From: Gammaproteobacteria bacterium
GTDB taxonomy: Bacteria > Pseudomonadota > Gammaproteobacteria > Pseudomonadales > JAUIKI01
Direction of reading: 5' to 3'
DNA length: 8,305 nucleotides
NCBI GenBank assembly: GCA_030430875.1
Contig: JAUIKI010000047.1
Location: forward strand, 1 to 8,305
Both the position numbers and the translations under genes were made by a program. Under the pieces are notes generated by a model. The model did not search any database. It was not told where the DNA came from and was given only the letters and a program-made list of their open reading frames with translations. Shown here in pieces: positions 6,658 through 8,305 of the stretch (positions are counted from its first letter, which is position 1; every line of letters starts with the position of its first letter).

Positions 6658-7077
6658 TTACCCATCAAGGCTATCTAGAGCCTTTTGAAAACGATTTGCA
6701 TGACTTCGCTCAGCTTTTGCCAACGTTTCAAACCAATCGGCAATTTCATCAAAGCCTTCATCACGAGCCGTTTTAGCCATCCCGGGATACATATCTGTAT
6801 ATTCATGTGTTTCGCCAGCAACAGCAGCGCGTAAATTATCAGCGGTTGCTCCAATAGGTAAACCAGTTACTGGATCGCCAACTTCTTCTAAATACTCCAA
6901 ATGACCATGAGCATGCCCTGTCTCACCTTCTGCTGTTGATCGAAAAACTGCTGAAACATCATTATAACCTTCAACATCGGCTTTTGAGGCAAAATACAGA
7001 TAGCGGCGATTTGCCTGACTCTCGCCTGCAAAAGCATCTTTCAAGTTTCCTTCCGTTTTTGAACCTTTTAAAGTCAT
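6658..7077 (-). CDS. Rubrerythrin-family di-iron protein lacking the rubredoxin domain
   Basis: A 139-residue ferritin-like four-helix protein, probably a hydrogen peroxide reductase in the cytosol. All seven expected di-iron ligands can be placed: Glu19 (AGESQA), Glu52 and His55 (ExxH), Glu89 and Glu92 (AGETHEY), and Glu123 and His126 (second ExxH, in AERSHANRF). The chain ends about 13 residues after the last ligand. The C-terminal rubredoxin [Fe(Cys)4] domain of classical rubrerythrins (about 190 residues) is therefore absent, and the protein contains no cysteine at all. It must take electrons from another protein. It is the first gene of the operon with the iron-sulfur oxidoreductase and DUF3501. 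A strong AGGAGT ribosome site sets the start. A promoter candidate and an 18-bp palindrome lie directly upstream, suggesting regulation, perhaps by iron or peroxide. Bacterioferritin and ferritin are excluded by the short length and the rubrerythrin-type spacing of ligands. Confidence 0.94.
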   Translation of the reverse strand: MTLKGSKTEGNLKDAFAGESQANRRYLYFASKADVEGYNDVSAVFRSTAEGETGHAHGHLEYLEEVGDPVTGLPIGATADNLRAAVAGETHEYTDMYPGMAKTARDEGFDEIADWFETLAKAERSHANRFQKALDSLDG

Positions 7078-7082
7078 AATTC

Positions 7083-7088
7083 ACTCCT
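7083..7088 (-). promoter_or_regulatory. Ribosome binding site of the rubrerythrin gene
   Basis: AGGAGT on the minus strand, five bases before the ATG. It is the strongest Shine-Dalgarno sequence in the window, consistent with high expression of a stress protein. Confidence 0.75.
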
Positions 7089-7090
7089 GC

Positions 7091-7108
7091 ATAAATAAAT
7101 TTATTTAT
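7091..7108. promoter_or_regulatory. Perfect 18-bp AT palindrome upstream of rubrerythrin (possible operator)
   Basis: ATAAATAAATTTATTTAT is a perfect palindrome placed two bases upstream of the rubrerythrin ribosome site. It overlaps two bases of the candidate -10, and the predicted transcription start falls at its centre, which is a classic repressor position. It is distantly similar to a Fur-type box (I count 11 of 19 matches to the E. coli consensus), too weak to name the regulator. A purely AT palindrome can also arise by chance in AT-rich intergenic DNA. Confidence 0.45.
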
Positions 7109-7136
7109 CATAAAATAAGTGTAGCAACTATTTAAA
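7107..7136 (-). promoter_or_regulatory. Candidate sigma70 promoter of the rubrerythrin operon
   Basis: On the minus strand, TTTAAA (7136-7131, four of six matches) and TATGAT (7112-7107, five of six) are 18 bp apart, placing the start near 7100. The 5' leader would be about 22 nt. Both boxes lie in AT-rich sequence, so the match is moderately supported. Confidence 0.4.
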
Positions 7137-7251
7137 AAAATGAGAGCTTTGCGACAAAAATCAATAAAAGAAAAATCAGGAGATTCCCTCTAGAAAACAC
7201 CAGCACAATCCATTACCATCTAGGCTTGAAATACGTTGTCAACACAATCAC

Positions 7252-8305
7252 ATGATAAATACATTAAAAACAGATATCCTCGTAATCGGCGGTGGCCCTG
7301 CCGGATCAACCATTGCAACGTTGTTAGCTCAAAAAGGTTGGGAAGTAACATTGATTGATAAAGATCAACACCCACGATTTCATATTGGCGAATCATTATT
7401 ACCTTTAAATTTAAATATATTTGAAAAACTGGGCTTACTTGAAAAAATTCAGTCTATTAGCATCAAAAAACCTGGAGCAGAATTTGTAGACGATGCGTCG
7501 AATCAATCAAAAATCATTTACTTTTCACGTGCACTTGACTGTCAATATCCGCATGCTTTTCAAGTCAAACGTGATGAGTTTGATCAGTTATTATTAGAAA
7601 ACACCAAAAATCATGGTGTAGAAATCCACGAAAAAACCCATATTAAATCAGTGGATTTTTCCACCAAAAATCAACCTATTGCACACGGAACTGACGCACA
7701 AAATAACTCAACATCATGGCAAGCTCGCTACATCATTGATGCTACCGGAAATAAGGCATTGCTCGCCAACCAGTTTAAAATCAAAAAACCACATAAAAAA
7801 CATCAAAGTGCTGCTATTTTTGCCCACTTTACCGGTGTCCCTCATCGTGCAGGATTAGATGCAGGCAACATTACACTCTATTGGTTTGAATTTGGCTGGT
7901 TTTGGGTGATTCCTCTCCCTAACGGTCTCACCAGCGTTGGTGCTGTTTGCTGGCCTGATTATTTAAAATCGCGCAAAAATTCAGTTGAAGATTTCTTTTT
8001 TGATACAATTAATCTATGTGATTCACTGAAAAAACGTATGCAAAATGCCAAACTAGCATCAACAGTGAATGTGACTGGTAATTTTTCTTATACAGTTGAC
8101 TATTTTGGCGGACAGGATTATTTAATGGTTGGTGATGCCTTGGCTTTCATTGACCCGGTATTTTCCAGTGGTGTTTTGCTAGCAATGCATAGCGCTTGCA
8201 AAGGTGCAGAACTAGTTGATCAATCATTAAGACAGCCAGAGAAAGCTCGCACACTATTGAAACCTTATGAAAAAGAAATGCGCGCGGGACTCAAGCAGTT
8301 TTCTT
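7252..8305 (+). CDS. FAD-dependent halogenase/monooxygenase-like flavoprotein, N-terminal part (cut by right edge)
   Basis: The frame is open from ATG 7252 to the window edge, giving 351 complete codons of a group A flavoprotein in the tryptophan-halogenase/geranylgeranyl-reductase superfamily. The FAD-binding fold starts at residue 8 with GGGPAG at 13-18. PRFHIGESLLP (41-51) is the characteristic motif after the second strand. KPGAEF (73-78) resembles the segment that holds the catalytic lysine in phenol/pyrrole-type halogenases. Arg107 lies in FQVKRDEFD. IIDATG is at 161-166. WFWVIP (216-221) fits the WxWxIP signature of flavin-dependent halogenases. GDALAFIDPVFSSGV (294-308) is the second FAD contact. 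Halogenases of this type use FADH2 supplied by a separate reductase, none of which is visible here. Related enzymes are simple oxidoreductases or monooxygenases, so the substrate and reaction are open. It is divergent from the rubrerythrin operon. No strong Shine-Dalgarno is present, and the start rests on the position of the FAD fold. Confidence 0.85.
   Translation, partial: MINTLKTDILVIGGGPAGSTIATLLAQKGWEVTLIDKDQHPRFHIGESLLPLNLNIFEKLGLLEKIQSISIKKPGAEFVDDASNQSKIIYFSRALDCQYPHAFQVKRDEFDQLLLENTKNHGVEIHEKTHIKSVDFSTKNQPIAHGTDAQNNSTSWQARYIIDATGNKALLANQFKIKKPHKKHQSAAIFAHFTGVPHRAGLDAGNITLYWFEFGWFWVIPLPNGLTSVGAVCWPDYLKSRKNSVEDFFFDTINLCDSLKKRMQNAKLASTVNVTGNFSYTVDYFGGQDYLMVGDALAFIDPVFSSGVLLAMHSACKGAELVDQSLRQPEKARTLLKPYEKEMRAGLKQFS

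Noticed and set aside
1..8305. Mobile element, phage remnant, CRISPR array or foreign island
   Set aside because: There are no transposase or integrase genes, no regularly spaced repeats, no tRNA and no visible change in base composition between the genes.

Overview
This is an AT-rich bacterial window (roughly 40% GC by eye, not counted). It most resembles a gammaproteobacterium, because the MetH and Ndh proteins can be aligned from memory almost end to end with their E. coli counterparts. No marker in the window fixes the genus. All genes are intact except the two cut by the window edges. There is no rRNA, tRNA, CRISPR array, insertion sequence or phage gene. No gene-free stretch exceeds about 230 bases.

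Layout, left to right. (1) 1-2608, minus strand: the first 869 codons of metH, the cobalamin-dependent methionine synthase, cut off inside its B12-binding domain. (2) 2609-2836: a divergent intergenic region with candidate promoters for both flanking genes, a perfect 12-bp palindrome and a second inverted repeat over the ndh -10 box. (3) 2837-4135, plus strand: ndh, a complete type II NADH:quinone oxidoreductase. (4) 4255-4587, plus strand: a 110-residue protein I cannot assign. (5) 4588-4682: a short convergent gap. (6) 4683-7077, minus strand, transcribed right to left: a compact three-gene operon of rubrerythrin (no rubredoxin domain), a GlpC/HdrD-like iron-sulfur oxidoreductase and a DUF3501 protein, each separated by 26 bp. 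A perfect 18-bp AT palindrome sits just upstream of the first gene. (7) 7078-7251: a divergent intergenic region. (8) 7252-8305, plus strand: the first 351 codons of an FAD-dependent monooxygenase/halogenase-like flavoprotein, cut by the right edge.

How the genes fit together. metH and ndh are housekeeping genes (methionine/folate metabolism and respiratory NADH oxidation). The rubrerythrin operon is the most interesting unit. Rubrerythrins reduce hydrogen peroxide at a di-iron centre, and this one lacks the C-terminal rubredoxin domain that normally feeds it electrons. The adjacent protein with two [4Fe-4S] motifs and cysteine-rich CCG domains is a plausible donor, and the DUF3501 protein a plausible accessory factor. 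The association is one I recall from other proteobacterial genomes, but I know of no biochemical demonstration, so the pathway is inference. The right-hand flavoprotein carries the GESLLP, WxWxIP and FxDPxxSxGV motifs of the flavin-dependent halogenase superfamily. Its partner genes, if any, lie outside the window.
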